64,000 nt of DNA from Hippopus hippopus (taxonomy: Eukaryota; Mollusca; Bivalvia; Cardiida; Cardiidae), in assembly GCA_946811185.2 (NCBI GenBank), contig OX328099.1:72296714-72360713 (forward strand), written 5' to 3'. How positions within the stretch are numbered: position 1 is the first letter of the stretch; each line of letters starts with the position of its first letter. The notes under the pieces are model-generated. The model was not told the DNA's origin and did no database searches. It saw only the letters and a program-made list of their open reading frames with translations. Positions 20,801 through 30,540 of this stretch are shown piece by piece. Made by a program: the position numbers and the translations under genes.

Positions 20801-23800
20801 GAAATTCCATCTTGAGACAAAGATATGGCTACATTTTTCTGGTCTGTTGACATTTCTTTCCTATTGACGCCTGGTTCTTTAACATGCTCGGTCTATAGCA
20901 TCGTCACACGGGACCTCAGTTTAACGTCTCATCCCAAAGCCTAATAGTAATTTTAGATGGCCAGCCGTGGGAATCGAACCCACTCTCTTAGGTGACCCGA
21001 AACATCACGTTCACGAGTCCTTCGCTCTACCAATAGAGCTATGTGGGCTGGTCTTATTAGTGTTCGTCGCATGACATCAAACTGTTGTAGCTCTCTAAAT
21101 TTTAGAGGTGTTATTTCTCCCGGCTTAAATTTGGATACGTCGCCAATGAAGTCAATGTAAAGAAACATTTTTCCCAATAGTTGGTCACTTTTTAAACAGC
21201 TACTTTTATGTTATATTACGTTGTATCAAGTCAGAAAATGTATTTTTCATTGCAAGTGTCATTTTGCTTCACTTTCATGTAAGTATCAGTTATATCTTCA
21301 TTTTTTAAGCCACAATAGATTAAAATGTAAAGTTGAATATAAATGTAAGTCAATGTGGATTCGGACCTTGACGAAGTAATGATGGCCACTAACAATACTG
21401 TAGGCGATGTTCAACAACGTCGTATTGATGAACAAGACAGACTACTGGAGCAATACGAAGACAAGCTGAAACAACATGAGGGCCAGATACAGGGCTATTA
21501 CAGCAAAATGAAAACTTTTGAAGATCAATTGCGCAATGTGAAAAATGACATACGTGTATTGTCTGACAGCAATATGACAAAAGTCGAGGTCCACAATGGC
21601 AGAAAACCTCAGAGGGGCCACATGGTACCACATTCTCTACAGACGTCTACTAGAGGTGTGAAAAAACGAGGTGAGAAAATGAAATAATGTATGAGCCATG
21701 CACTGTGAACAGAGGGTTTATGTATCGCCAGGGTGCAGCTCATGTTCGTATGTTAGGTATCCACTCTTTATTATTATAGTCACGTTTCCAAATACTCAAA
21801 TTCAAGGCTTTCTGGACAAAATGTCTCACATAATAAAGGCCAAGTTTATTAGTGTACAAGCAAGCGTAACCTGATCTGGGATCTACTCTGTACCTATAGG
21901 ACGAGTTGAATCCTTACCACTCAGTCCCGACTTTTTACGATCCTGATACATAACCCTTTAAAAAATATTGCGGAAAAGGAGAAAATCCCTAAGGGTCGTT
22001 AAAACTCGGGATTATGGAGTATAGGGTTAATTTTATATACTTTAGGTAGGGTGCAATTTAAATGCAATCATTTGTTCAATCGATTACCTTTTTACCAAAC
22101 GACAAAAATTTCAGAATGGTCCAAATTGAAAGGATTTGCAGACGACAAATCACAGATGGCACCAATTAGGAAATTTTTCTTTGAAAGGTTAGAAAACATT
22201 GTGGGAAAAGGAGAAAATGCTGGTTACAAGCATTTTCTCCTTTTCCCACAATATTTTCAAAAGAGTTCTTCCTCAGGATCGGTGAAACTCGGGATTGTGT
22301 AGTAAAGGGTTAAACCCTCCCAAAATTGCAGATATAGATCATCAACAGTTTGATATAAACAACAAGAGCCGAGCCCCGGTAGGTCAGTCGGTAGCGTGCA
22401 GGACTTGAGAACGCGGGGTCCAGGGTTCGATCCCTGGCTATGACCCCTGGCTCGGCCAATTTCTTTCCGAGGATTGATGATAGTCACTGCGACAGGATTC
22501 ATTCCTCTTCCACCGCTGACCATTGTTTCGACGATGATTATGTGGGAAAGCAGCCAGTGGCTTGGAAAGAAAATTGTGCGGAGTACTGGTAAAAGAGACT
22601 CCAGGAAAGCATGGATAGGTGCACTGGCCGCCGCGATATAACTGAAATAATGTTGAAAACGGCGTTAAACACCATACAATTAATCAATCAATAAACAACA
22701 AGAACTGCTGTTACAGTGTTTTATCGGGCCATGTTCATCACAGCTTATTGCTTTAAATTTAATGTTCAGGGGCGTAGCTACGTAGTTTGGTACAGCCCAC
22801 GGCGAGGGGTCTGGGGGCTGCTTAGTATTTATAGGAGTTACCAGCTGCTGTGTAACAGAGAAAGACTGTTGCTAATGGGGGCCATTCCTATACGTCAAAT
22901 TATCTCCCTTACCAGATGAAGGCAAGCAAATAACTCATTGGTCCTTTTACCTGTATTCCTTTGTTTTTGTCCTTGATTCTTTTAGAGGTGTTGCGATAAA
23001 TTCACATGATTTATGATATATTTGTATGGTTTCCATGTAGTTTGAAATCAAATTCTATTCTTAATCATCAGGAAATATGTATCTATCGATTTATGAACCA
23101 ATCTTACTAGATTTAGTTGAGATGTTTTATCAAGAACATGGCTGTGTAGTGCAAGAAAATCTAGGATAAAAACCAAGTAATCTCCCTATCAGGACCAATG
23201 TAGTACTGGAGAGGAATCAAGGGAAATAACTGAAGAATGGCCCTCATTGTTTACACATCTGTTATCATATTACTCATGTATATTTTAAAAGTACAAATCG
23301 AGGAAATACAGCAGAGATGCAGAGATTAAGATACTGGATTTCTTCAGCACCTCTGATAGCAAGATTTATTTACTTTTGGTCAGTGATAAGCTGTTATTTG
23401 GCAAATTATTGGTGCCAATAAAGCTGTACCGGCCGCACCGGTAACTACGCCCCTGATGTTAGGTGAATTATACCATATTTAGCCCACAAATATACAGACT
23501 GATGTTGCAGGGTCACTTTTCATGTGACTTGGCTGTAGAGCCAATCTATGTACTTGTTCTATGATCCATTGATCATTTTCTGCCAAAATCACAGTTCACA
23601 CTATTTCATCTCGCTATACTAACGTTAGTCCAACTTTAAACTGTTGACAAATCAAGGGGAGACGATTCAATATAAAGGGAAAATCATGTTCAAATGATAA
23701 AGAGAACTCTGTAGAAAAAGACTAATTACTTGTTTCAAGCAATTGGTCCTTTTTTCCAAATGTTTTCAAGAACTTTAAATTGCAGAAGTGTAAAACTCGA

Positions 23801-26800
23801 ATTTTTACAGGAGTTGGTTTATTAACACTTAGGCTGCTAAGCCAGACTTTGTGGGCTTTTGCGGACAGTGTAGATCAAGATCAGAATGTACAGAAAGTGC
23901 AGTCTGATCTTGGATCTACACTGTCCGATACAGTGAGATTTCTCCGACGAGTAAAATTTTCAAATGGTAAGCTATGGGTTTTCACTATTGGCTGGAAATC
24001 TTTAGTTTAGCAGCTTAAAGATACATCTTTATTCGTTTTCATCCAGTTTTTAACCAATATCATCTTGATTCTATGAACCTGTACTCATTCTTGTATCTTC
24101 ATGCCAAATGTTGCCCCTGACGGTTGCAAGTTTGCACAGATTACTACATGATAGAAAATGTATTTCATTCTTTGGAGGCTGTTCAAGACATCACTGTGGT
24201 TGTTTCCGGTATAAATCAACACAAATCCCTTGAGTTTCTTTATCCGATACACTTTATATATTGAGTATTCTATCTATATTTACAGAGCTGACTATACTCT
24301 ACACACTATCAAGTTTAACAGGTTTTTTAGCTCACCTGAGCACGAAGTGCTCAAGGTGAGCTTTTGTGATCGCCCTATGTCCGTCGTCCGTCGTGCGTCG
24401 TCCGTCGTCCGTCGTGCGTCGTCCGTCGTCCACAATTTCTTTAAACATCTTCTCGTCCTAAACCACTGGGCCAATCTTGATGAAACTTGGCAGGGATGTT
24501 CCTTGGTTGAAGCTCTACCAAATTTTTTCAAGAGATTGAATTCCACCCATAACTCTGGTTGCCATGGCAACCAAAAGGAAAAAAAATAGCAAAATCTTTG
24601 AAAATCTTCTCCTCTGAAACTAGAAGGCGTAGAGCTTTGATATTTGGTATGTAATATCTGCTACCTCTACCAAGTTTGTTCATATGATGCCCCTGGGATC
24701 AAAACTGGCCCCGCCCCGGGGGTCACAAGTTCGAACTTAGGAACAAAGAAGGAAAACTTTAAAATTCTTCTTCTCTGAAACTGGAAGGCATAGAGCTTTG
24801 ATATTTGGTATGTAACATCTGCTAGTGGACCTCTACCAAGTTTGTTCATATGATGCCCCTGGGGTCAAAACTGGCCCCGCCCCGAGGGTCACAAGTTCGA
24901 ACATAGGAACAAAAAAGGGAAAACTTTAAAATTCTTCTTCTTTGAAACTGGAAGGTCTAGAGCTTTGATATTTGGTATGTAGCATCTCCTAGTGGGCCTC
25001 TACCAAGTTTGTTCATACGATGCCCCTGGGGTCAAAACTGGCCCTGCCCCGGGGGTCACAAGTTTAAACATAGGAACAAAGAAGGAAAACTTTAAAATTC
25101 TTCCTCTCTAAAACTGGAAGGTGTAGAGCTTTGATATTTGGTATGTAGCATCTCCCAGTGGACCTCTACCAAGTTTGTTCATATGATGCCCCTGGGGTCA
25201 AAACTGGCCCCGCCCCAGGGGTCACAAGTTTGAACATAAGAACAAAAAAGGGAAAAATTTAAAATTCTTCTTCTGTGAAACTGGAAGGCTTGGAGCTTTG
25301 ATATTTGGTATGTAGTAAACCTGTTCTAAGTTTGTTAGCCCACCTGAGCACAACATGTTCAGTGAGTTCAAAATTGGGTCACCTGGGGTCATAAACTAGG
25401 TCACTAGGTTAGATTAAAGAAATACCTTGTGGGCACTCTAGATGCTACATTTATTGCTCAATTGACTTGAAAATTGGTCAGAATGTTTGTCTTGATAAAA
25501 TCTCACATGAGTCTGTATTTGGGTCAACTGGGATCATAAACTAGGTCACTAGGTCAAATTAAAGAAATACCTCTAGGGCACTCTAGAGGCAACATTTATT
25601 GTACAATTGATTTGAAAATAGGTAAAAATGTTTCTCTTGATGAAATCTAAGATGAGTTCAAAATTGGGTCACCTGAGGTCATAATCTAGGTCACTAGGTT
25701 AAATTAAAGAAATACCTTAAGGGCACTGTAGAGGCCACATTTCTTGCCCAAATGACTTGAAAATTGGTCAGAATGTTTGTCTTGATGAAATCTGGGATGA
25801 GTTTGGATTTGGGTCACCTAGGGTCATAAACTAGATCACTAGGTCAAATAAAAGAAATACCTTTAGGGCACCCTAGAGGCCACATTTTTTGCTCAATTGA
25901 CTTGAAAATTGGTCAAAATGTTTGTCTTGATAAAATCTCACATGAGTCTGAGTTTGGGTCAACTCGGGTCATAAACTAGGTCACTAGGTGAAATTAAAGA
26001 AATACCTTTAGGGCACTCTAGAGGCCATACTTTTGGCTCAATTGAAAACTGGTCAGAATATTTGTCTTGATCAAATCTTACATGAGTTTGAATTTGGGTC
26101 ACCTGGGTTCATAAACTAGGTCACTAGGTCAAATTAAAGAAATACCTTTAGGGCACTCTAGAGGCCACATTTATTGTTCAATTGATTTGAAAATCGGTTA
26201 AAATGTTTCTCTTGATGAAATCTAAGATGATTTTAAAATTGGGTCACCTGGGGTCATAATCTAGGACACTTGGTCAAATTAAAGAAATACCTCAAGGGCA
26301 CTCTAGAGGCCACATTTATTGCTCAATTGACTTGAAAATTGGTCAAAATGTTTGTCTTGATTAAATCTCAAATGAGTCTGAATTTGGGTCAACTGGGCTC
26401 ATAAACTAGATCACTAGGTCAAATTAAAGAAATACCTTTACGCCACTGTAGAGGACACATTTTTGGCTCAATTGACTTGAAAATTGGTCAGAATATTTGT
26501 TTTGATCAAGTCTTACATGAGTTTGAATTTGATCAAGTCTTACATGAGTTTGAATTTGGGTCAACTCGGTTCATAAACTAGGTCATTAGTCAAATTAAAG
26601 AAATACCTCAAGGGCACTCTAGAGGCCACATTTATTGCTCAATTGACTTGAAAATTGGTCAAAATGTATGTCTTGATTAAATCTCACATGAATCTGAATT
26701 TGGAACAACTGGGCTCATAAACTAGGTCACTAGGTCAAATTAAAGAAATACCTTTACGCCACTGTAGAGGCCACATTTTTGGCTCAATTGACTTGAAAAT

Positions 26801-29257
26801 TGTTCAGAATATTTGTTTTGATCAAGTCTTACATGAGTTTGAATTTGATCAAGTCTTACATGAGTTTGAATTTGGGTCAACTCGGTTCATAAACTAGGTC
26901 ACTAGTCAAATTAAAGAAATACCTTTAGGGCACTCTAGAGGCCACATTTATTGCTCAATTGACTTGAAAATTGGTCAGAATGTTTGTATTGATTAAATCT
27001 CGGATGAGTTTGGATTTGGGTCATCTGGGATCATAAACTCGGTCACTAGATCAAATTAAAGAAATACATTTAGGGCACTCTAGAGGCCACATTTTTTGCT
27101 CAATTGACTTGAAAATTGGTCAGAATGTTCGTCTTGATTAAATCTCACATGAATCTGTATTTGGGTCACCTGGGATCATAAACTAGGTCACTAGGTCAAA
27201 TTAAAGAAATACCTTGTGGGCACTGTAGAGGCCACATTTCTTGCTCAATTAACTTGAAAATTGGTTAAAATGTTTCTCTTGATGAAATCTAATATGAGTT
27301 CAAAATTGGGTCACCTGGGGTCATAAACTAGGTCACTAGGTCAAATTAAAGAAATACCTGTAGGGCACTCTAGAGGCCACATTTATTTCTCAATTAACTT
27401 GAAAACTGTTCAGAATGTTTGTCTTGATAAATGATGAGTTCTAAATTTGGTCACGTATGGTGATAAAGTAGGTCACTAGGTCAACTTACGCAAATTTCTT
27501 GTGGATGCTCTAGATGCCACATTTTAAGCTCAATTGACCTGACAATTGGTCAGAAATTGAATTTTGCACGTGGAGTGAAATTTCGCCTATTGACTCAGGT
27601 GAGCGATCCAGGGCCATCATGGCCCTCTTGTTTTTAGCTCCACTGGCCGAAGGCCAGAGAGCTATTGTCATGGCGTTGTGTCCGTCGTGCGTCCGTCCGT
27701 CTGTCCGTCCGTCCGTCCGTCCGTTCGTCCGTGCGTGCGTCCGTAAACTTTTTCTTTAAAAAACTTCTCCTCAGAAACTATTGACTGGATTTTTACCAAA
27801 TTTCACAGGAATGTTCCTTTGGTGGTCCTCTTTCAAATTCCTTCAAATAATTGTGTTCCATGAAGAATTCTGGTTGCCATGGCAACCAAAGTAAAAAACC
27901 TTTAAAAATCTTCTCCTCCCAAACCGCTATTTGGATAGCATTATTATTTTACAGGAATGTTCCTTAGATACAGGTTTACAGAATTCCTTAAAAAAAAAAG
28001 ATCTGTTAAAAAACATGGCTTTTATGGGAGACTCATTTTCCTTTTATGGTATAAAGTAAAATCTTTGAAAAATTTCTTCTCTAAAACTATTCATTGGATT
28101 TCATTGTTGTTTTGCAGGTAAGTTCCTATGGTGGTTGTCTTCGGCCAGCGAGCTATTGTCATGGCGTTGTGTCCGTCGTGCGTGCGTGCGTCCGTCCGTC
28201 CGTTCGTCCGTCCGTTCGTCCGTGCGTGCGTGCGTCCGTAAACTTTTTCTTTAAAAAACTTCTCCTCAGAAACTATTGACTGGATTTTTACCAAATTTCA
28301 CAGGAATGTTCCTTTGGTGGTCCTCTTTCAAATTCCTTCAAATAATTGTGTTCCATGAAGAATTCTGGTTGCCATGGCAACCAAAGTAAAAAACCTTTAA
28401 AAATCTTCTCCTCCCAAACCGCTATTTGGATAGCATTATTATTTTGCAGGAATGTTCCTTAGATACAGGTTTACAGAATTCCTTAAAAAAAAAAAAAAAA
28501 GATCTGTCAAAAAACATGGCTTTTATGGGAGACTCATTTTCCTTTTATGGTATAAAGTAAAATCTTTGAAAAATTTCTTCTCTAAAACTATTCATTGGAT
28601 TTCATTGTTGTTTTGCAGGTAAGTTCCTATGGTGGTTGTCTACCAAATTGTTTCTTCAGTGAGCTAAAATGCAGGATTGAATGATAATTGTTAAAAACTT
28701 CCTTTCGCCATTATAAAAATATCAGGCCTGTGGAGCGATACAGGCGCTCAAGCGCCTCTAGTTTTTTATCTGGCTGTAAAGATGTATCTTTAATACAGAG
28801 ACTTTACGATATTTCAGGAACCAATAAGCCAGCAAGAATTATTCCAAAAAATGTAGAAGTACCGATCGCATTCCATGCCACAAACGACCCAGGTGTAACT
28901 ACGCAAGTGGGACAAAATCAACACATTCTTTTTGAAGATGTTCATTTTAATGCAGGTAACGGATTTCATAGTCTACACGGGCTGTTTATTGCTCCGAGGT
29001 CTGGGGTTTACATCTTTTCCGCGAGCGTTATGGGTCATCCAACCTCACCCGGCATGATTGCAACCATTATGAAGAACGGAAGTAAACTTGCCAATATTTA
29101 CGGTATGCCGCAACAATATGGTCAAGGAACTGTTTCCATAGTAACCCAGTTGAATGCTGGAGATGAAGTCTGGGTCGCTTCAACTCAGTTGTCGTCTGCC
29201 ACTTATTACGGGGATTATTTTACTGGTTTTATGGGTTGTTTGATAACAGAAGTGTAA
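17711..29257 (+). CDS. Secreted coiled-coil C1q-domain protein, gene 2 (3 exons, 277 aa)
   Basis: The joined CDS is 17711-17837, 21404-21670 and 28818-29257, both introns phase 1. Residues 1-23 are a signal peptide (VFHTAVFLFLCFTVTKS, then QD). The coiled coil (IEVLLKRIEALEQQ, DEQDRLLEQYEDKLKQHEGQ) runs to about 105. A basic linker ending TSTRGVKKR precedes the C1q domain (about 145-277: PIAFHATND, HILFEDVHFNAGNGFHS, GLFIAP, GVYIFS, GDEVWVAS, FMGCLI). It is a paralogue of gene 1 with identical exon phases and an exon 2 of exactly the same length. Introns are 3.6 and 7.1 kb and packed with mobile DNA, against 1.0 and 0.4 kb in gene 1. AATAAA lies at 29436-29441. Extracellular recognition role is family inference; ligand unknown. 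Confidence 0.82.
17870..18045. repeat. HP-B hairpin MITE in intron 1 of C1q gene 2
   Basis: GAGAAAATGCTGGTTACCTG and its inverse form the hairpin, within TTTGAAAACATTGTGGGGAA arms. It starts about 30 bp after the exon 1 donor. Confidence 0.7.
18144..18488 (-). repeat. HP-C MITE
   Basis: The ends are TTAAAGATACATCCG and GATGTATCTTTAAA, an inverted repeat. Inside are CCCTGACAGTTGCAAG and TTACGACGGATAGAAAATGC. Opposite-strand copies lie at 49126-50680 and 56724-57065. Confidence 0.7.
18505..18765 (+). mobile_element. Diverged SINE, type S3
   Basis: A B-box-like GTGTTCGATCCCTACC is followed by CGGAGACGTTCAACATGG, GTGACGGTGCTTTAAGAACC and CTGGGATGAGTTTTCGTCCT, the body seen also at 36042-36290. 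The tRNA-like head is decayed. Confidence 0.5.
18800..19745. repeat. Two HP-F elements facing each other
   Basis: 18850-19195 (one strand) and 19205-19740 (the other) share TTTCATGCTTGCGGTAGTTTA, ATATTTCATGGTTACGAC, AGGTAAGCAGCGCGTGCC and GGAGTACGCCACGG-type segments. Other copies lie at 31000-32250, 41105-41565 and 45690-46115. Confidence 0.65.
19886..20853 (-). pseudogene. Tc1/mariner-type transposase relic
   Basis: Reading on - from 20853: an N-terminal helix-turn-helix (QRKIAEILGISQSGVSKFLK) and a second DNA-binding region ending in NRKRRVSW. The frame then changes near 20465, with a stretch missing before the catalytic core. In the second frame are the first Asp (VNFSDETQ), the second Asp (FIFQEDNAPVQTS) and the Glu region (WPSQSPDINIIENVW), so the DDE triad is visible. 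The frame breaks again after KKTYN at about 20025 and resumes to HITKY and a stop at 19886. Total span about 323 codons, near the usual 340. With at least two frame breaks and an internal loss it cannot encode active enzyme. It lies in intron 1 of C1q gene 2, opposite strand. Confidence 0.88.
20872..21054 (-). mobile_element. tRNA-derived SINE, type S3
   Basis: On - a tRNA-like head (AGCTCTATTGGTAGAGCGAA, GGTTCGATTCCCACGGCTGG) precedes the body GGGATGAGACGTTAAACTGA, GTCCCGTGTGACGATGC and TTAAAGAACCAGGC. Not a working tRNA gene: it does not close as a cloverleaf end and the body is repeated elsewhere. Confidence 0.75.
21404..21670 (+). CDS. C1q gene 2, exon 2 (coiled coil and basic linker)
   Basis: Acceptor TACTGTAG, then GC GAT GTT CAA; donor GTGAGA at 21671. 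The 267-nt length equals gene 1 exon 2, and residues align without gaps through QYEDKLKQHE / IYEDRLTQYE. The open frame extends upstream to 21355, but the acceptor and phase fix the start at 21404. Confidence 0.8.
21910..22320. repeat. HP-B MITE, one partial and one full copy
   Basis: The partial copy is at 21910-22030 (CTCAGTCCCGACTTTTTACG and CGGAAAAGGAGAAAATCC). The full copy at 22040-22315 has GAAAGGATTTGCAGACGAC, GAAAATGCTGGTTACAAGCA and GTGAAACTCGGGATTGTG. Confidence 0.7.
22368..22690 (+). mobile_element. tRNA-derived SINE, type S1, with 13-bp target duplication
   Basis: The head has A-box GTAGGTCAGTCGGTAGCG and B-box GGTTCGATCCCTGG. The body includes TTTCTTTCCGAGGATTGATG and GTGGCTTGGAAAGAAAATTG, and the tail is CGGCGTTAAACACCATACAA plus (TCAA)n. 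ATAAACAACAAGA flanks both sides (22355-22367, 22691-22703). Confidence 0.9.
22767..23455. mobile_element. hAT-like non-autonomous DNA element with TIRs
   Basis: It begins CAGGGGCGTAGCTACGTAG and ends GTAACTACGCCCCTG, a terminal inverted repeat of the CAGGGGCG type common in hAT elements. ATGTT is present on both sides. A hAT duplication should be 8 bp, and only 5 match, so the superfamily call is tentative. No transposase. It contains an HP-L copy at 23085-23245. Confidence 0.6.
23823..24018 (+). repeat. HP-A hairpin MITE
   Basis: CACTTAGGCTGCTAAG start, GGACAGTGTAGATCAAGATC arm with its inverse, TTAGTTTAGCAGC end. It abuts the HP-C element that follows. Confidence 0.75.
24014..24311 (-). 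repeat. HP-C MITE, left part, split by a larger insertion
   Basis: It starts TTAAAGATACATC and carries GCCCCTGACGGTTGCAAG and TAGAAAATGTATTTCATTC. It stops at ACTATCAAGTTTAACAGG, where the intact copy at 18144 continues. The missing end (GGCTGTAAAGATGTATCTTT) is found at 28774-28793 after the inserted elements. Confidence 0.65.
24600..25335. repeat. Five tandem monomers of about 160-169 bp
   Basis: GAGCTTTGATATTTGGTATG recurs near 24632, 24792, 24961, 25128 and 25293. Units also share CTCTACCAAGTTTGTTCATA and GGTCAAAACTGGCCCCGCCC. Confidence 0.88.
25340..27560. repeat. Fifteen tandem monomers of about 145 bp
   Basis: ATAAACTAGGTCACTAGGTC or a near variant starts near 25391, 25536, 25681, 25826, 25971, 26111, 26256, 26401, 26572, 26717, 26889, 27032, 27178, 27322 and 27463. 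Two monomers carry the same 26-bp internal duplication, which makes a local 317-bp higher-order repeat. Confidence 0.9.
27641..28670 (+). mobile_element. Second, shorter element with a 491-bp internal duplication
   Basis: It starts TTTTAGCTCCACTGGCCGAAG directly after the previous element, and ends TTCTTCAGTGAGCTAAAA, so AGCTC-ACTG is inverted at its ends. Inside, 27659-28149 and 28150-28640 are near-identical direct copies (GCTATTGTCATGGCGTTGTG to AGGTAAGTTCCTATGGTGGT). They differ mainly in length of the (TCCG)n tract and an A-run. No coding capacity. Confidence 0.7.
28818..29257 (+). CDS. C1q gene 2, exon 3 (C1q domain)
   Basis: Acceptor GATATTTCAG at 28808-28817, stop TAA at 29255-29257. 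It encodes GTNKPARIIPKNVEV, then the full C1q domain (FHATND, FEDVHFNAGNGF, GLFIAPRSGVYIF, AGDEVWVAS, FTGFMGCLI). The domain is intact with no frame breaks. Confidence 0.92.
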
Positions 29258-30130
29258 ATCATCGATCTAAAAAGTGTTGTTGCATATATGACTTAGGCTT
29301 GTGTTCATTTAGTTACTTACCCGTATTACTCAACAAAATTGACCATTTACTTTCGTCAGTACTCGGTGAGTTTCGCGTATGAATATTGGTTTTTTACAAA
29401 CGAATGACCCTTGGGATTCACCGCGTATTGAGGAAAATAAATGAATGACAGGTCAATTTTGTTAAATAATACTAAAAGAAACCATAATGAAATAATAATC
29501 CAAGCCAGATTCGAACCTATGACCCCAGAATTGAGAGACAATCACGTTACCAGAGTAACTATTTATCGGTATCGTTGGGAAAGCGGTTTTCTTTCTGTAA
29601 ATTATCCATTGAAAAACTATATTTATAAATGTAGAACCGACTACTACCGAGCATCAAAAGCAATGTTAATATGTGACCGGTTAATTCTTTTGAGTAATAG
29701 CTAACTAGTGTATTCGTTTGTTATTGCACTCTTTATGGTGACAACACACTCGTCGCAATTCGGCCGATTCCGTACCTACTTCTAACCCCGACCGTATAAA
29801 GGAGGTTTCCATTTTGAACTTCCAATCACATTGCGGTGCCCTTGTAGGTCGCTTAGCAACGACATGAACAACCAAAGTGAAGTTATTCACATCCATCTAT
29901 CTGTCGGTGAAAGCTCCCAACGGAATTGATAGACCGTGCTAAAAACTGAATGTACAAACTGTTTGTCGACGGAAATATTCTTAGAAAGATATCAATAGAA
30001 AATCGTGACTCATGCTTTCTTTTTTAAGAGGAGACTTACAGTTTTGAAAACTGTAATACGGTATACTTCGGGCGAAGAAATGTACCGTATAGGTGCATAT
30101 TAAGCTACGTGATACAGCCGAGGGACTTGA
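29258..30130. other. Intergenic stretch after C1q gene 2
   Basis: It contains the polyadenylation signal AATAAA at 29436-29441. At about 29495-29560 there is a tRNA-like fragment on - (GGTTCGAATCTGGC preceded by GTAACGTGATTGTCTCTC), probably a SINE head. Nothing else is recognised. Confidence 0.4.
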
Positions 30131-30135
30131 TCACC

Positions 30136-30347
30136 GGATCACCCGAGGTTTGCCGAATGGTGACAGCAGTTATACTGACCACCCGAGGTTTGCCGAATGG
30201 GCCGAGTTATCACATCGCAATAGAAATTGCAACTTGTCCCCGGATCACCCGAGGTTTGCCGAATAGTGACAGCAGTTATACCGACCACCCGAGGTTTGCC
30301 GAATGGGCCGAGTTATCACATCGCAATAGAAATTGCAACTTGTCCCC
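30136..30347. repeat. Tandem duplication, 2 x 106 bp, with internal half-repeat
   Basis: GGATCACCCGAGGTTTGCCG opens both units (30136 and 30242), and each unit holds a second CACCCGAGGTTTGCCGAAT. Units are almost identical, so the duplication is recent. No function seen. Confidence 0.85.
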
Positions 30348-30540
30348 GATACATCTCGTTCTAAAACTTCTGCCGGAGTTTTAACTCTTACCTAGCATAA
30401 ACGACTATAGGTAAGCTCTGTGGGAAGTGTAGATCAGGATCAGTTTGTGTGTAAGTGTAGTCTTATCTTGGTCTCTTCTATAACGTTTCTATCATGGATG
30501 TCAGTTACAGTTTACCCTGTCAATGCTCTTAACGGAAATT

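Larger units (their letters stand above)
24315..27640 (+). mobile_element. Pearl/HINE-like tandem-repeat element, copy 2
   Basis: It begins TTTTTTAGCTCACCTGAGCA with hairpin GAGCACGAAGTGCTC and a GTCCGTCGTCCGTCGTGCGT tract. It ends GCGATCCAGGGCCATCATGG CCCT and a T-run. The same ends bound 2885-6045 in the other orientation. Two arrays fill the interior. The structure fits pearl-type elements (known family description); no helicase or other enzyme is encoded. It lies in intron 2 of C1q gene 2. Confidence 0.65.

Noticed and set aside
20950..21054. tRNA gene on -
   Set aside because: A-box and B-box are present but the sequence continues into a body shared with other copies; it is a SINE head. 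The same reasoning applies at 15170-15230, 22368-22440, 31037-31110, 35955-36024, 36042-36130 and 46392-46480.
21355..21403. Start codon at 21355 for C1q gene 2
   Set aside because: The open frame runs into the intron upstream of a TACTGTAG acceptor; comparison with gene 1 puts the exon start at 21404 and the true ATG at 17711.
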